From Allodiplogaster sudhausi (Eukaryota > Nematoda > Chromadorea > Rhabditida > Diplogasteridae), in NCBI GenBank assembly GCA_945643635.1, contig CALZFC010000104.1, forward strand, positions 30,001 to 94,000: a DNA stretch of 64,000 nucleotides. Reading direction: 5' to 3'. Under the pieces are notes generated by a model, which was given only the letters and a program-made list of their open reading frames with translations, was not told where the DNA came from and made no database searches. Each line of letters opens with the position of its first letter. Positions within the stretch are counted from its first letter, which is position 1. Shown piece after piece: positions 23,470 to 33,978 of this stretch. A program made the translations under genes and the position numbers.

Positions 23470-23760
23470 AGGCGAAGCTAGAATGCCGCCGTTCGAAGCG
23501 CCCACTTGCCTCCCCCCCGCACCCGCACTCCTCACACTTCTTGGCTGCTACCACCAATCACCTCATCAATTGGTTAGTAGTTACATATTAAGCGAAGATA
23601 TTGGATTGAACCTTTTACTTGTCTTTCGCATCATAATGTATTCTAAAGCTTGATATTTATTTATGCATTTCAGATGGCGCCGCCCTTCACTCGCGACGAC
23701 GCCCGCGTTGACTTCACCGGTGCTCGTACGCCGTTGACTGGAGGGTAAAAGAGGAAGCAC
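23470..23760 (+). other. Two exon-like blocks, product unknown
   Basis: 23472-23573 lies between CTTTACAG and GGTTAGT and reads AKLECRRSKRPLASPPHP onward. 23673-23745 lies between GCATTTCAG and GGGTAAAA and reads MAPPFTRDDARVDFTGA then RTPLTGG. The second block resembles the core of the preceding array (RADG..DWR), so it is likely a diverged array member. No function is proposed. Confidence 0.3.
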
Positions 23761-24084
23761 CCCGGGGTATTTGTTAGGTGAAAGGGAGAAAGAAGAGAGA
23801 TAGAAGGTGAGAAAGAGGAAAAACGTGAGTAAGAAAAAGAGGTGAAAGAATGTGAGAGCGTTAGAAACTGTGAGAGCGTTTTTGTGTGTGTATGTATGTA
23901 TGTTTATTTATAAGTTGTTTGTTGTCCCCCCCCCCACCCAACCCCGACCCCGACCCCGACCCTAACCCCCCCCCCCCCAAAAAAAAACAGAAATAAACAA
24001 ATAAATAATTAAATAAATAAATAATTAATAAATGAATATTAATAAATAAAAAATTAATAATTAAAAATAATAATAAGTAAATAA

Positions 24085-24239
24085 ATAAAAGGGGTTCTGG
24101 TGTGCCGGGTACCCTTCCTGCCATTTCCCTCTCTCTGCTCATCGACGGAGCGGCTCAAAGGGGATGGGCAATTCTCTCTGCATTCGCCGCGGCAAATGTC
24201 GAGAGAACCCATTCAGCTTTGGGCTTCTCTCCCCGGTGA

Positions 24240-24287
<48 letters not shown>

Positions 24288-24814
24288 GGAGAGAGAGGAG
24301 TGTGAGAGGGAGAGAGAGAGGAGTGAGAGAATGAGAGAGAGAGGAGTGAGAGAGAGAGGAGTGAGAGAGGGAGAGAGAGCGCGCACGCTTGGTGAAGCAG
24401 CAACTGTCTCCGCATTTGGCCATAATCAGAAGTGGCTGGTATGAGTATTATCAGAAGTGGCTGGTATGTGTAGAGGGACGTTAGATGTATGTGAAAGTGA
24501 TTGTCTGCATGAAACTCACGCGCCCTTTTTTGAATTTGGAAAAGAGTGAATTGGAGAGAGAGAAAGGGAAGGGGAGAGATAGGAGAGGGACGTTAGAGAG
24601 TGAGAGAGAGCTGAGAAAGAGATTGGGGGAAAGAGAGGGCGAACGGGGAAGTGGCAGGAAGGGTGCCCGGCACACCAGAATCTCCCCTTGTAATGAGTGA
24701 CCAGTGTCTTTCAACTTGGTTCCTTCACTTTGTGCTAAACTTTCCTCTAGATTCGTCGAAAATGAAGCAGATTGTGAAAGCCCGGCTGAGCTTCTGAAAG
24801 GGTAGTCATTGGCC

Positions 24815-24854
<40 letters not shown>

Positions 24855-25000
24855 GGAGAGAGGGGAGAGAGGGAGAAAGAGATAAAAGGTGAGAGACAGA
24901 GAGGAGAGTGATAAAAGGTTAGCGAGAGAAATAGGTGAGAGTGAGAGAGAAAACGAGAATGTGAGTTAGAGAGGGCGCGTATCAGCCACTTCTGACAATG
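24085..25000. repeat. Nested inverted repeats enclosing GA tracts
   Basis: TCTGGTGTGCCGGGTACCCT..GCCA (24095-24122) faces TGGCAGGAAGGGTGCCCGGC..CAGA (24652-24679) with one mismatch in 28. TCAGAAGTGGCTGG (24427 and again 24450) is matched in inverse orientation near 24979. (GA)n tracts lie at 24240-24380 and 24815-24960. This looks like a fold-back repeat; no gene is seen. 23860-24085 is low-complexity sequence (GT, C and TAAA runs). Confidence 0.75.
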
Positions 25001-26085
25001 CCAAGTGCGGTGAGAGTTGCGCATGATAAGCACTTGTGCTTTTGGCAAGAAGAAGGAAATTGAAAAAAGGGTGATTCTGGACAAGCTGCAACCATACTAT
25101 CCCATGCTCTCGGTTAGCCAGCTAATTTTTCAATTTATTTTTATTTTATCTTTTAAGATTTTCTTAATTCCACCACAGATTTCTCTAATTTTTTTAATAT
25201 GTTCCTAATTAATAATAGCAACTAAAGTTATCGCCGTATTAGAGGAGGCATGCCGAGGAAGTGGACACCTCCGCCATCAGTGGTCGCGCCAAATGAATTA
25301 ACCCTCCTCTCTTCACCCTCTAACAATAAGCGGGGCTGCAGACCTTGGGCAAGTCTGCTATCCCTTCCCTGCTTGCATGGCTTCTTTGCTTTTTTCAGAG
25401 TAGTCCTTCTTTTCAGAGTAGCTTAATCTAGAATATATTACTTGATTTCTGCTTGCTGCTTGCTTTCCCTTCCCCTTACCTCTCTTCTCGACTACTCGAC
25501 TTCTCCATTCTTCTGCAAGGAAGTCAGCCTTTTCACACGTACTTTTTCAGCACTTGTTTAAAAACATGTGTAATGGTTCAAGTTATACTTGAGATTTTTT
25601 CCATATATTTTATTTACTGTAATTTCATGTGGGAAGGAATTGATCAAAAAAATTTGACTCCCACATTCTTAAAAGAAAAAAAGTTGAATGAATTGAATAC
25701 TCTACAGACATATACATATGAACGCGAGTAAGATCTCGCATAAGATTTGTGATGGATGGAGCGAGGGTGGGAATGATGTGATTATAAATGTGTCTCTTTT
25801 AACATGTTGCCAGGCAAATCTCCCCTTGCATGTTCCCCTTCCCTTCTTCACTTCGATCTGCTTCAAACGACTGGTGTTTGAGGATGGACTTCACTACGGG
25901 TCAAATTTGATTATGGCCACAGGTAGTTATGTTAGGTATGATCATTAGATCGTAGATATGTACATAGGTTAGCGATGTCTAGTTAATATCATCGAAGATC
26001 GACGTCGCCACTTTTGCACTGGACTTGACCCTATTTAGTAGAGGTAATGGCCCGTTACCTCTAACATACATATATGTGATTATTC
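25000..26085. other. No gene assigned
   Basis: A short open block at about 25020-25113 (FGKKKEIEKRVILDKLQPYY, then PMLS) has coding-like composition but lacks convincing splice sites and no family was recognised. The rest is AT-rich with no supported feature. Confidence 0.4.
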
Positions 26086-26089
26086 GTGT

Positions 26090-26610
26090 CTTCCGGGGTA
26101 AATCCGGTTCTTGATTTGATTTTCTCCCTACTTTTGATACCAAAAACTGGCCATGTACAGGGGTCATGGCCAATTTTTCTTTAGAGACTTATACTTTCTG
26201 GGGTGTAGCTGGACTCTCTGTAGTGGACGTAGGAAGGACTCTTCACTCTTAGCCGATATTTCCTGACTTTTTTCTCCCTACTTTTGATACCAAAAACTGG
26301 CCATGTACCGGGGTCATGGCCAATTTTCTATAGAGACTTATACTTTCTGGGATGTAGCTGCACTCCCTGTAGTGGATGTAGGAAGGACTCTTCTCTGATA
26401 TTTCTTGACTTTTTTCTCATTACTTTTGATACCAAAAACTGGTCATGGCCAATTTTTCTTTAGAGACTTATACTTTCTGGGGTGTAGCTGGACTCTCTGT
26501 AGCGGATGTAGGAAGAACTGTTGGCTGATATTTCTTGACTTTTTTCTCCCTACTTTTGATACCAAAAACTGGCCATGTACAGGGGTCATGGCCAAATTTG
26601 AGAAATATTC
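26090..26610. repeat. Four-copy tandem repeat, ~130-150 bp
   Basis: TTTTCTCCCTACTTTTGATA then CCAAAAACTGGCCATGTAC recurs at about 26121, 26271, 26413 and 26543. It is interleaved with TAGAGACTTATACTTTCTGG and GGA(C/T)GTAGGAAG(G/A)AC. Copies are only slightly diverged. 26611-27424, between this array and the receptor gene, shows no supported feature. Confidence 0.9.
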
Positions 26611-27424
26611 AAACTTCAATTTTTTAAAACTTAAAAACGCTTTGGGTTAATGGATTCCTTGGAGCGCCATGAGTCTTCGCCATTCTTGGGGATTTGATGC
26701 ATGATGGAAGAGTAGAGAATTATTTTATTTGACTATCCCTGTTCTTTTGCTAATTTCTTTTCAAACATGTTTCAACATCGAAAAGTTAAGAACTGAAAAC
26801 GTGTCTCTCCCTTATCCAAAATGCCCAGCCGATCTGAATCTTTGAAGGTTTGAAAAAGGAATTCATCAGCGTCGTTTCAGCATCATTTTAATTGCCGTCA
26901 CTTGAGGAATGGTGCGATTTATTTCAAGCTCTTTTCGCACGTGATATTTGAATGCAATGTCTCATGGCTTCTCCGTTCATTTTCCACAAGAGGGTACAAA
27001 TTGCAAGCAGGTAGGTCGCCGTGCAGAAAGTTCACGCTTATGAGATCACTAAAATTTCAAATTGAAATACCCAAAGGTTTTGAATACGGAATAAGGAATA
27101 AACTTGTTTATTGTATTCAAGCAATCTGGGCCTTGAATTCGTTTGATGTGTATGCTATAATGAGTTTGCTTCATCATAACTCAGTTAGCTAAATGGGCGT
27201 GAATGCCGTACAGAAATGACATAAGAAAGGAAACCGTTAAGACCAACCCGCCTTACTAACCTTGCTCTTTTTGCATGAACAATTCCACCTTAAAGCACTT
27301 CCTTGAAGTTGGCATGCAATCTAACCTAGTCTGGTTTATCATTCATATTGATAGACATAGATACATATAGATAATGTACATTTGTAAATACATTCGTGCA
27401 CGTATTACTAAAACAACAGACAGA

Positions 27425-29958
27425 ATGGCTTCCTCGGTCTCTCCGTTCGACTCCTTCCCTCTCCACAAAGAATTATACCCTGCAGTCGTTAGAAATGTCA
27501 TCTTCAAATCGCTCGGACTTGCCGCAGTTATTTTGCTCAGCATTATGATTCGGCGAGAGCCGTCGTTGCTCCAGCGATACAAGGTGACAAAATTTACTTT
27601 AAAGATGCATGAAACGCAATCGTAATCAATTTGATTTTTTCTGGATATTGTAGTCACAAGCTCTCTAGTGCTTCGGTCACGCAAAAAGGAGCGAACTCAA
27701 GATTTAGTTTTTAGCTCTTCTATAAGCATGAAGAAACTCAACCTGAACTTTTATTCTCCCCAGCTCACCGTGGTCTATATGACCTACGCGAGTTTCCTGG
27801 TGACGGTGCCAATCCTCCTCTTCAACATCTCCGAGCTGGTTCTCTTCTCCATTCCCTCCTTCCGCTTCCCTGTCCTCCTCTGCTCGATCATCAAGCAATC
27901 CACCCAAGCTCTCTCCAACAATTTCGTCGCCGTCTCTTGTGTATGAAGACTGAACATTTGAAGGGAATGACAATAATGTGCACTTTCTAATGTAATTTCA
28001 TGCTGAACATGCTGAATGAACTTTCTTGTTCAGGCAATTTCCCTCGTTCGCTTCGTGGTGATCGTGCTTGGCAAGAAGGCCGAGATGCGTGAATTGCTCC
28101 TTTTCACTCTCTTGCTGTCTACACCTTGGGTAGGGTTCTCGTAAATTCACTATTATTTAGGAGAAAAAAAATCAACTTATTTATATATGTTAATATATAT
28201 ATTACATGAATATGCTTGACAATAACTTTAATTGAAATATTGTGTCCAAAGAGTTTTATGTCTTCGCAAGAAAATTGCAGCTGATTTACATTCCCGCCAG
28301 CATATTCTTCGGCAGTATTCACCCCAACGACGAGTGTCCAATGTTCATTGACTTTGTCGATGTCCTCTCGCAAGTGGTCAGTGCGTCTGAGAATGAGTAC
28401 ACACATCATAGATAGTTCAGAACTATTAGCTCGCTGCGGATAGTTCAGTTTGATAGTTCATCCAGGGCGAACTCTCATGCCCAGTTCTCAGGGCAATAAT
28501 TCAATTGCTGTCACGCAATTGAGCTTGCATGCATTTTTCGGAGAAAAAAAAACCAAACGGTTGGGTGTCTGAACATTAATTCGCAATCCAGTTAATCTTC
28601 GGCTACGTTTTCCTTCTTATGCTGGCCAACTTCTCATTTAACACTGCAGTCTTCGTCTTTATTCTTCGACGCAATCGACGAATGTCCTGTATACGTCAGC
28701 GCTTCTAAGCAATTTGCATTTTTACAAAATAATTACCTTACCAATTACTGAATTATGTGTACGCAATGTTGTTCATTGTTAGCAGCTCCTCAAAATCAGT
28801 CAATGAAACTCGAGCGCCGTCGCCAGCTTCACATCTCACTCGGCCTGCTCGTGCAGTCCACGGTTGAGAGCCTCTCATTCGGATCCATTATCATCTTTAT
28901 GATGCTCTTCTTTCTGGGTTCGTCAAATAACACAGGATCTCCCTATGCCCTCATACTTCAAGAAAGAGGGTGATCGTTATGTTGTTGCGACGCGGTCAGC
29001 CACACTTGAGATTTGAGGGAAGAAAGGAGAGTCTTTCTCTCTCTCCCTTCCCCACTCTCTTTCTCCTTCCTTCTTTTGTTACGTTCTCAAGTTGCCATCA
29101 GAGGTGTAAAGTGGCCGGCCCGGCCGGGCCCGGCCCGTAGGGCCGGCCGGCCCAACTTTCCAGGGCCCGTAGCCGGGCCGGGCCGGGCCCATAAAAAGCC
29201 CGATTGGGCCCGATAAGCACACAATGCCGTCCAGTCAGGACGATTGGTGGCATTGTAAAGTGCAAAACTTCCTTAATTTGTTCATTTTCTCCCTAAAACT
29301 CTTTCTTCTATACATTAAAATGAATGTTCATAGCACGAACATGAAAAAATTCTGAATTTCAAAAGAATTTGTAACTCGTCGGACTTTTTCCGAAGAATTT
29401 TTTGAAAATCGGGCTCAAACGGGCCCACGGGCCGGGCTGGCCGAGACCTTGGGCCCGACGGGCCGTGCCGGCCCAAAATTTTTGGGCCCGTTTACACCTC
29501 TGGTTGCCATGTAGCTCGCGAAACAGTTATGTCTTGTGCTCCATTCAGCGACTCTTTCTTTCACCACTGAGTAGGCGAAGTTTTTCATTCAATTCTCAAG
29601 AGAGACAGACTCAAAAGTCTTGTTCGTTATGATGGATACTGTGCTAGCGAATGGTCAAAACTTTTTGCAAGATTATGCGGGCGTTCAAATGTTAGTTTTT
29701 CACAAGTGGTTTCTAAAGTCCATGAACAGTTCCTTTAAGCTGATCTTTCTTCATTAGTTCTTATAGTGAAGAGCCATACCTTCTTCGGACTCTCTGCTCT
29801 ATCGTATTGTTTTCCATCCAGAAATCCATATGCCAGCGTGGCTGACGACATTAACACATTTTCTATTTTCGACATCCACTTTCACAAATCCTCTGGTTGC
29901 CGCGCTCTTCATTCCCAGGCTACGACAGCATATGCGACTGTCAGAGGAAGTGCTGTAA
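27425..29958 (+). CDS. Seven-transmembrane (serpentine) receptor
   Basis: Probable nematode-type 7TM chemoreceptor in the plasma membrane; ligand unknown. The seven exons are 27425-27583, 27764-27940, 28034-28129, 28281-28376, 28592-28688, 28786-28917 and 29822-29958. They join in phase to 297 residues. Hydrophobic helices are visible: FKSLGLAAVILLSIMI near residue 30, YMTYASFLVTVPILLFNI near 60, an NNFVAVSCAISLVRFVVIVL helix near 105, LLLFTLLLSTPW with LIYIPASIFF near 135-150, and IFGYVFLLMLANFSFNTAVF near 180. They continue with LGLLVQSTVESLSFGSII near 225 and a last helix with FTNPLVAALFIPRLR. Donors and acceptors are canonical (GT-AG). The paralogue at 48836-50597 (-) has the same exon number and phases and nearly the same exon lengths, which strongly supports the model. 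Intron 6 holds a MITE. The subfamily is not determined. Confidence 0.85.
29099..29502. mobile_element. hAT-like MITE with 8-bp target duplication
   Basis: Terminal inverted repeats are CAGAGGTGTAAA at the left and TTTACACCTCTG at the right. They are flanked by a perfect 8-bp duplication GTTGCCAT (29091-29098 and 29503-29510). CAG-start repeats and 8-bp duplications are typical of hAT elements. Subterminal regions are GC-rich runs of GGGCCCGGCC type that can fold on each other. There is no transposase frame, so the element is non-autonomous. It sits in the last intron of the 7TM receptor gene. Confidence 0.92.
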
Positions 29959-29986
29959 AAAGAGGGCGAGTCGTTTGAAACGAACC

Positions 29987-29987
<1 letters not shown>

Positions 29988-30020
<33 letters not shown>
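29988..30020. repeat. (GA)n microsatellite
   Basis: A pure GA run in the probable 3' untranslated region of the receptor gene. Confidence 0.9.
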
Positions 30021-30021
<1 letters not shown>

Positions 30022-30072
30022 GAAAGAGGGAGGGTGAAAGATAGAGCGAAAGAAGGTCACTCCGGTGCTGTA

Positions 30073-30078
30073 AATAAA
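30073..30078 (+). terminator. AATAAA polyadenylation signal
   Basis: AATAAA lies about 115 nt downstream of the receptor stop codon and just beyond a (GA)n tract. It suits 3'-end formation of that gene. Confidence 0.45.
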
Positions 30079-30457
30079 GTATACGTATAAGAGAGGGAGA
30101 GATACACCAAAAATTGGACGGAATAGATAAAGAAAGATTGAGCACATCACAGAAAAAAAGGAAAATATAGAGCATATTTTTTCAGTTTTTTTCTGCTGCG
30201 CTCACGCTCGGATGCTCAAATTATTGTTCCCACTCAGAATGGAAACTTCGTGGTGGCATACAAATGAATAAAAGGTTTACTTCATGACAGTTTGTATAAA
30301 TAGAGATCATCAATATTCACAGATAAGATTGTCAGAGCATTCAAGGAGAAAGGCGTGACTGTAGAACGAAGAGAAAGGCAGCCAGCAGCGAGAGATCTGA
30401 AAATGATAATTGATTATGGAATCGACTACTGGCGAAGGAAAATGAGTTAAATTCACT

Positions 30458-31918
30458 TCATTCTTTTCTTTGTCGCCTACTATTAGTTCCTTCACTATTA
30501 TTACTCTGGAAGGCCATTGTGGCTGCTCCAGTGAGGATCAACTTGGTCTTTGGCGACGTTGCTCTGTTCTTGTGGTGAGTTAGCAGCCCTGAAATCGGAA
30601 ACGATGATAAAGAATATAACTAATCGATTTCTGCCCGGATAATAAGTGTACTGCAAACAAAAACATAAGAATACCTGCGTCATTCGCATCTCCCTTGGCG
30701 AGGAGAAGATAGAACTCGGCGCTCGTGCTGTTGAGAGAAAAGCCCTAAAGATAAGTTCAAAAATTAAAAGACAATCAAGCCGGAAGACAATAATTCTAAA
30801 TATATATTGATTGATGTGTTTGGAAAACGTTTCTTCTATCAAATAAAAATTATTTCTGTTTCTTCCTGCCGAATCTACCTCAGGGCCGAGCTCGGTCGGG
30901 ACGTCGGAGATTCGCTGGATTACATGGCAGTACACAACTCCGTCAGTCACTGTCGCGACCTCCGAGGAGAAGAGGCGAGCGCGAGCTTTCTGGAAGAAGT
31001 TTTCACCAATCAATTTATGTTAGTGTTGATCGACCTTCAGTATTCTTGAATGGATGGAATAATTAACGTAAAAGTTTTCCTTTTTCCTTTTCACTTCCTT
31101 TCGTCCTCACTCCTCGTACCTCCTCGTTGGCAATGCGTACGTTGGTCGGCCGCACGCGTCCCTCGACGTTCTTCTTAAAGACATTGAAGGAAGCCTTGGC
31201 GCTGAGCTTGGCGCCGGCGCCCAGACTCGAGCACTCCGTCACGAAGTCATCGCCCTGAACGGTTGTTCTTTTATTTCACTCTGTATTTCTCTGTCCTTAC
31301 TGGTGCCCTGTCTATCATACACTCACTACGCGCTCTCGTTTCCTCGCTCGCTCCTTATAACTCTATCCATCTGTAAATCTGTCTTTATCACTCATTGTCC
31401 CCTCTTTTTCTCTCTCGCTTTCACTCTCTTTCAAACCATTCTAGAATCATGCGAGAAGCCAACGGCAACGTAGAACGCGCTGCCATCCTTGCTCGATGTA
31501 TTCGCAAGCGTGGCAACCAGCTCAAGCTCCAGGAAGGACGACTGAAATTTCTATGGTAAGGAATGGCTGAAACGTATCACTTTTTCCCCTCTCTCAATAG
31601 ATAGACAAGTTGACTAACATTCAACATGACATAAGAGATGCCGAGTGCGCAGTCCTTTGCCGGGTCGCAGTCTTTGTGAGAAAAGAAGCAGTTCTTTCTG
31701 CTGCCACAGGATGACTTGTCGAGGGAAGCGGAGTGGGCCAAAGTGATAGCCAGTGCCTGATCAACTTTTTTTTAAAATACTGAAATGTAAATAGCAAATT
31801 AAAACTTATTAAAACCTCCCTTCAATTTATTTTCTTTTAAACATATGCAGATCAACAAACTAATTATACTTACGGCGATACAGAAGGCCCGGATTCGCTG
31901 AACTCTTGTGGAAGCCAT
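30458..31918 (-). CDS. Secreted DOMON-domain protein
   Basis: Exons on the minus strand are 31918-31874, 31756-31631, 31541-31437, 31254-31120, 30989-30879, 30744-30675 and 30588-30458, giving 240 residues with consistent phases. Residues 1-25 (MASTRVQRIRAFCIAALAI) look like a signal peptide. A cysteine cluster follows (SCGSRKNCFFSHKDCDPAKD, then C). A DOMON-type fold comes next: LELELVATLAN, AFYVAVGFSHDSRMGDDFV, TECSSLG, VTDGVVYCHVIQRIS and AEFYLLLAKG. The 'VGFS..xxMGxDxVxEC' signature is characteristic of DOMON domains, which bind haem or sugars in extracellular redox or adhesion proteins. No cytochrome b561 or other domain is attached. The C-terminus (LILTGAATMAF then a basic tail) is short; a C-terminal anchor is uncertain. 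The ligand is unknown. Confidence 0.82.
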
Positions 31919-33308
31919 TAGTTGCCTCTGTCAAAGTGGAAGCTTCCTCTCCGCTTGTGCTCCTTTCCAGTTATCACTGCACCACTTATTAGGACACGGC
32001 TTATCACTTCGGTCTGCCAAAGTTCAACGACAAATTCAGGAATCGCACGCTTCATGCGAAATCGAGTGTCTGCCGAGGAACGAGAGAGAGCTGAGAAGAG
32101 AGGAGAGAGAAAGGAATTATGAGAGACGCAGAGATAAAGAAGAAAGCTTATCAGTCAAGCATAGCTGGTTCTTTGGAGCTGATCAGATTCTCGAGAGCGA
32201 TGAACAGAGACTGAAAGAGCGAATGAGAGAGAAGGAGAAGACTGAGAAACTGAGGTACATTTGTAAATATACATACATATGTATGTGTGCTGGTTGGCGT
32301 ATCTTCTTTGCCTGATTTGATTATATGTTTTTAATACTTTTAAATTCCTAAAATTCTCAGAAAGCTGCAACCGTGTCTTCAGTCAAGTTTATAAACAGAT
32401 TGGACTACATGGGAGTGATCTCTTATCATTGCTCTGGAATGTGCTGTTACGTGTGTAGTGGAAGGAGACGCAAATTTTTTGGCAGATCATAGCAAGAAGA
32501 ATATGCTTCGATTACTTTTGAACTGGATACTTGTTCAATATTCGTGCGAGAATGGTCGATGTTCCTGGGGTGACCGTTGATCAGCATTTATGAAGGCAAT
32601 GAGAGAACGAGAAGGATCAACTCCCCCCGCTGCTCGCTTTTTGTGCGGACGGCTTCCTCCCGTGCTTGCTCCGCACCGTTCACCAGTTGGGATCTCCTAT
32701 CGCCCCGTGCAAAGAGGGGACTATTCATCTCTCGTTCATTGGCACCATCTTACATCCAAGATATTTTTGCATATTGTGCAACATTCACTCTAATAAGGGA
32801 AAGTGTCTATTGCAGAGTGAAGGAATGAGATGCAAGTTCACATTGGTATTGGGAACAATGCTTCTGTGGGGTTTTCCCCCTGTAGTATGCACTGAAAAAC
32901 AAATTTAAACATTTCTTTACAGCCTTTAGGCCTTTCAAATGCTGTAGATATCTCTTTGATGACCCTTCATTTTTATTGGCTGCACGATACACATACACAA
33001 ACCTACAAAAACAAATTATGTATTATTTTGGCGTTGAATGTAAACATTTTTAAAAATTGAAATTATTTCTTGGCTATGCCTGGATAGCCACCGAATGTTT
33101 TGCCGTTCGGTCGAATCTCTTCTTCCTCGTTTTGACCGGGAACCGTCCTCTGTTCGTCTCGTCTCGTCTGACTTCGAGGAATTCGCTGCCTCTCCCGTCT
33201 CTCCTCCCTGGCGACCAATCACTGAGTGCACCACCAAATTCAGCGAGCTCTGGTGGTACCTGGCAAGGAGTGAATTTACATCTCTCCTCTTTACCTTGCT
33301 CTCTCAGC
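31919..33308. other. Unassigned region with weak coding candidates
   Basis: 32609-32908 (+) has an open frame with EKDQLPPLLAFCADGFLPCL and IHLSFIGTILHPRYF but no initiator or clear acceptor. 33095-33308 (+) has an open frame starting MFCRSVESLLPRFDREPSS with coding-like composition, cut by the MITE at 33309. A minus-strand 5' region for the DOMON gene probably lies just above 31918. None of these can be joined into a supported gene. Confidence 0.35.
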
Positions 33309-33598
33309 CAGAGGTGGGAATCGGGCGCGGGTCGGCCCGGCCCGATTCAGATTTTAATTTCACCTTTTTAATGTAAAAACAAATTCGCATACATTTTATA
33401 ACAACACTTGCACTTACATAAATTAAATCATTTGTTGTAAACATTACCTTATTTACTGTATATAAACTAAATTTCTACATCTTCCGAAATTGTTCAAGTT
33501 TATTTGCCATCAATTTGATGAGAATGTCTGACTTGAGGTCCCAATCGGGCCTTCGGGCCAACCCAGCTTTTCTTGGTCCCGGCCAATTCCCACCTCTG
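33309..33598. mobile_element. hAT-like MITE, GC-rich ends
   Basis: Terminal repeats are CAGAGGTGGGAAT and ATTCCCACCTCTG, with subterminal GGCCCGGCCCGATT and CAATCGGGCCTTCGGGCC that fold together. The AT-rich interior of about 200 bp has no frame. The flanks (CTCTCAGC and TCAACTCA) do not form a clean 8-bp duplication, so it may be older or rearranged. It shares the CAGAGGTG start with the MITE at 29099. Confidence 0.8.
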
Positions 33599-33978
33599 TC
33601 AACTCAACTATGGCCGTACTTCATGATCGCTCGTGATCAAATCACACAATTTTTTCTACCGTATCGTTCATTTACCACATCCCTTTACTAATTTAACTCT
33701 TTCAAACGTATAATTTTCGTGCTTTATAATTTTGATTTGGCATATTTTTCACGTACGCTTACAATTAGCGGTTTCGATGGATGTTTGCATTTTGTTATCC
33801 GGAAGGTTAATTTCATGATCTATGCTAATTTTTAGTGAACTACATACTCAACAATCATTCTTCCTACTCGCAGCTGCCTTAAGTCATTCCTGTCGCTTCC
33901 GTGTTTGGCAGGTGGTTGCCACTCCGACCGTCTCTCTCGCTCTCCCTGCCTCTCTGGCCACCCTCAACCATAAGAATA

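Noticed and set aside
31908..32315. 135-residue Glu/Arg-rich plus-strand frame
   Set aside because: It starts inside the DOMON gene's first exon on the opposite strand and is mostly GA-rich low complexity.
33309..33598. Clean 8-bp target duplication for this MITE
   Set aside because: The flanking octamers CTCTCAGC and TCAACTCA do not match.
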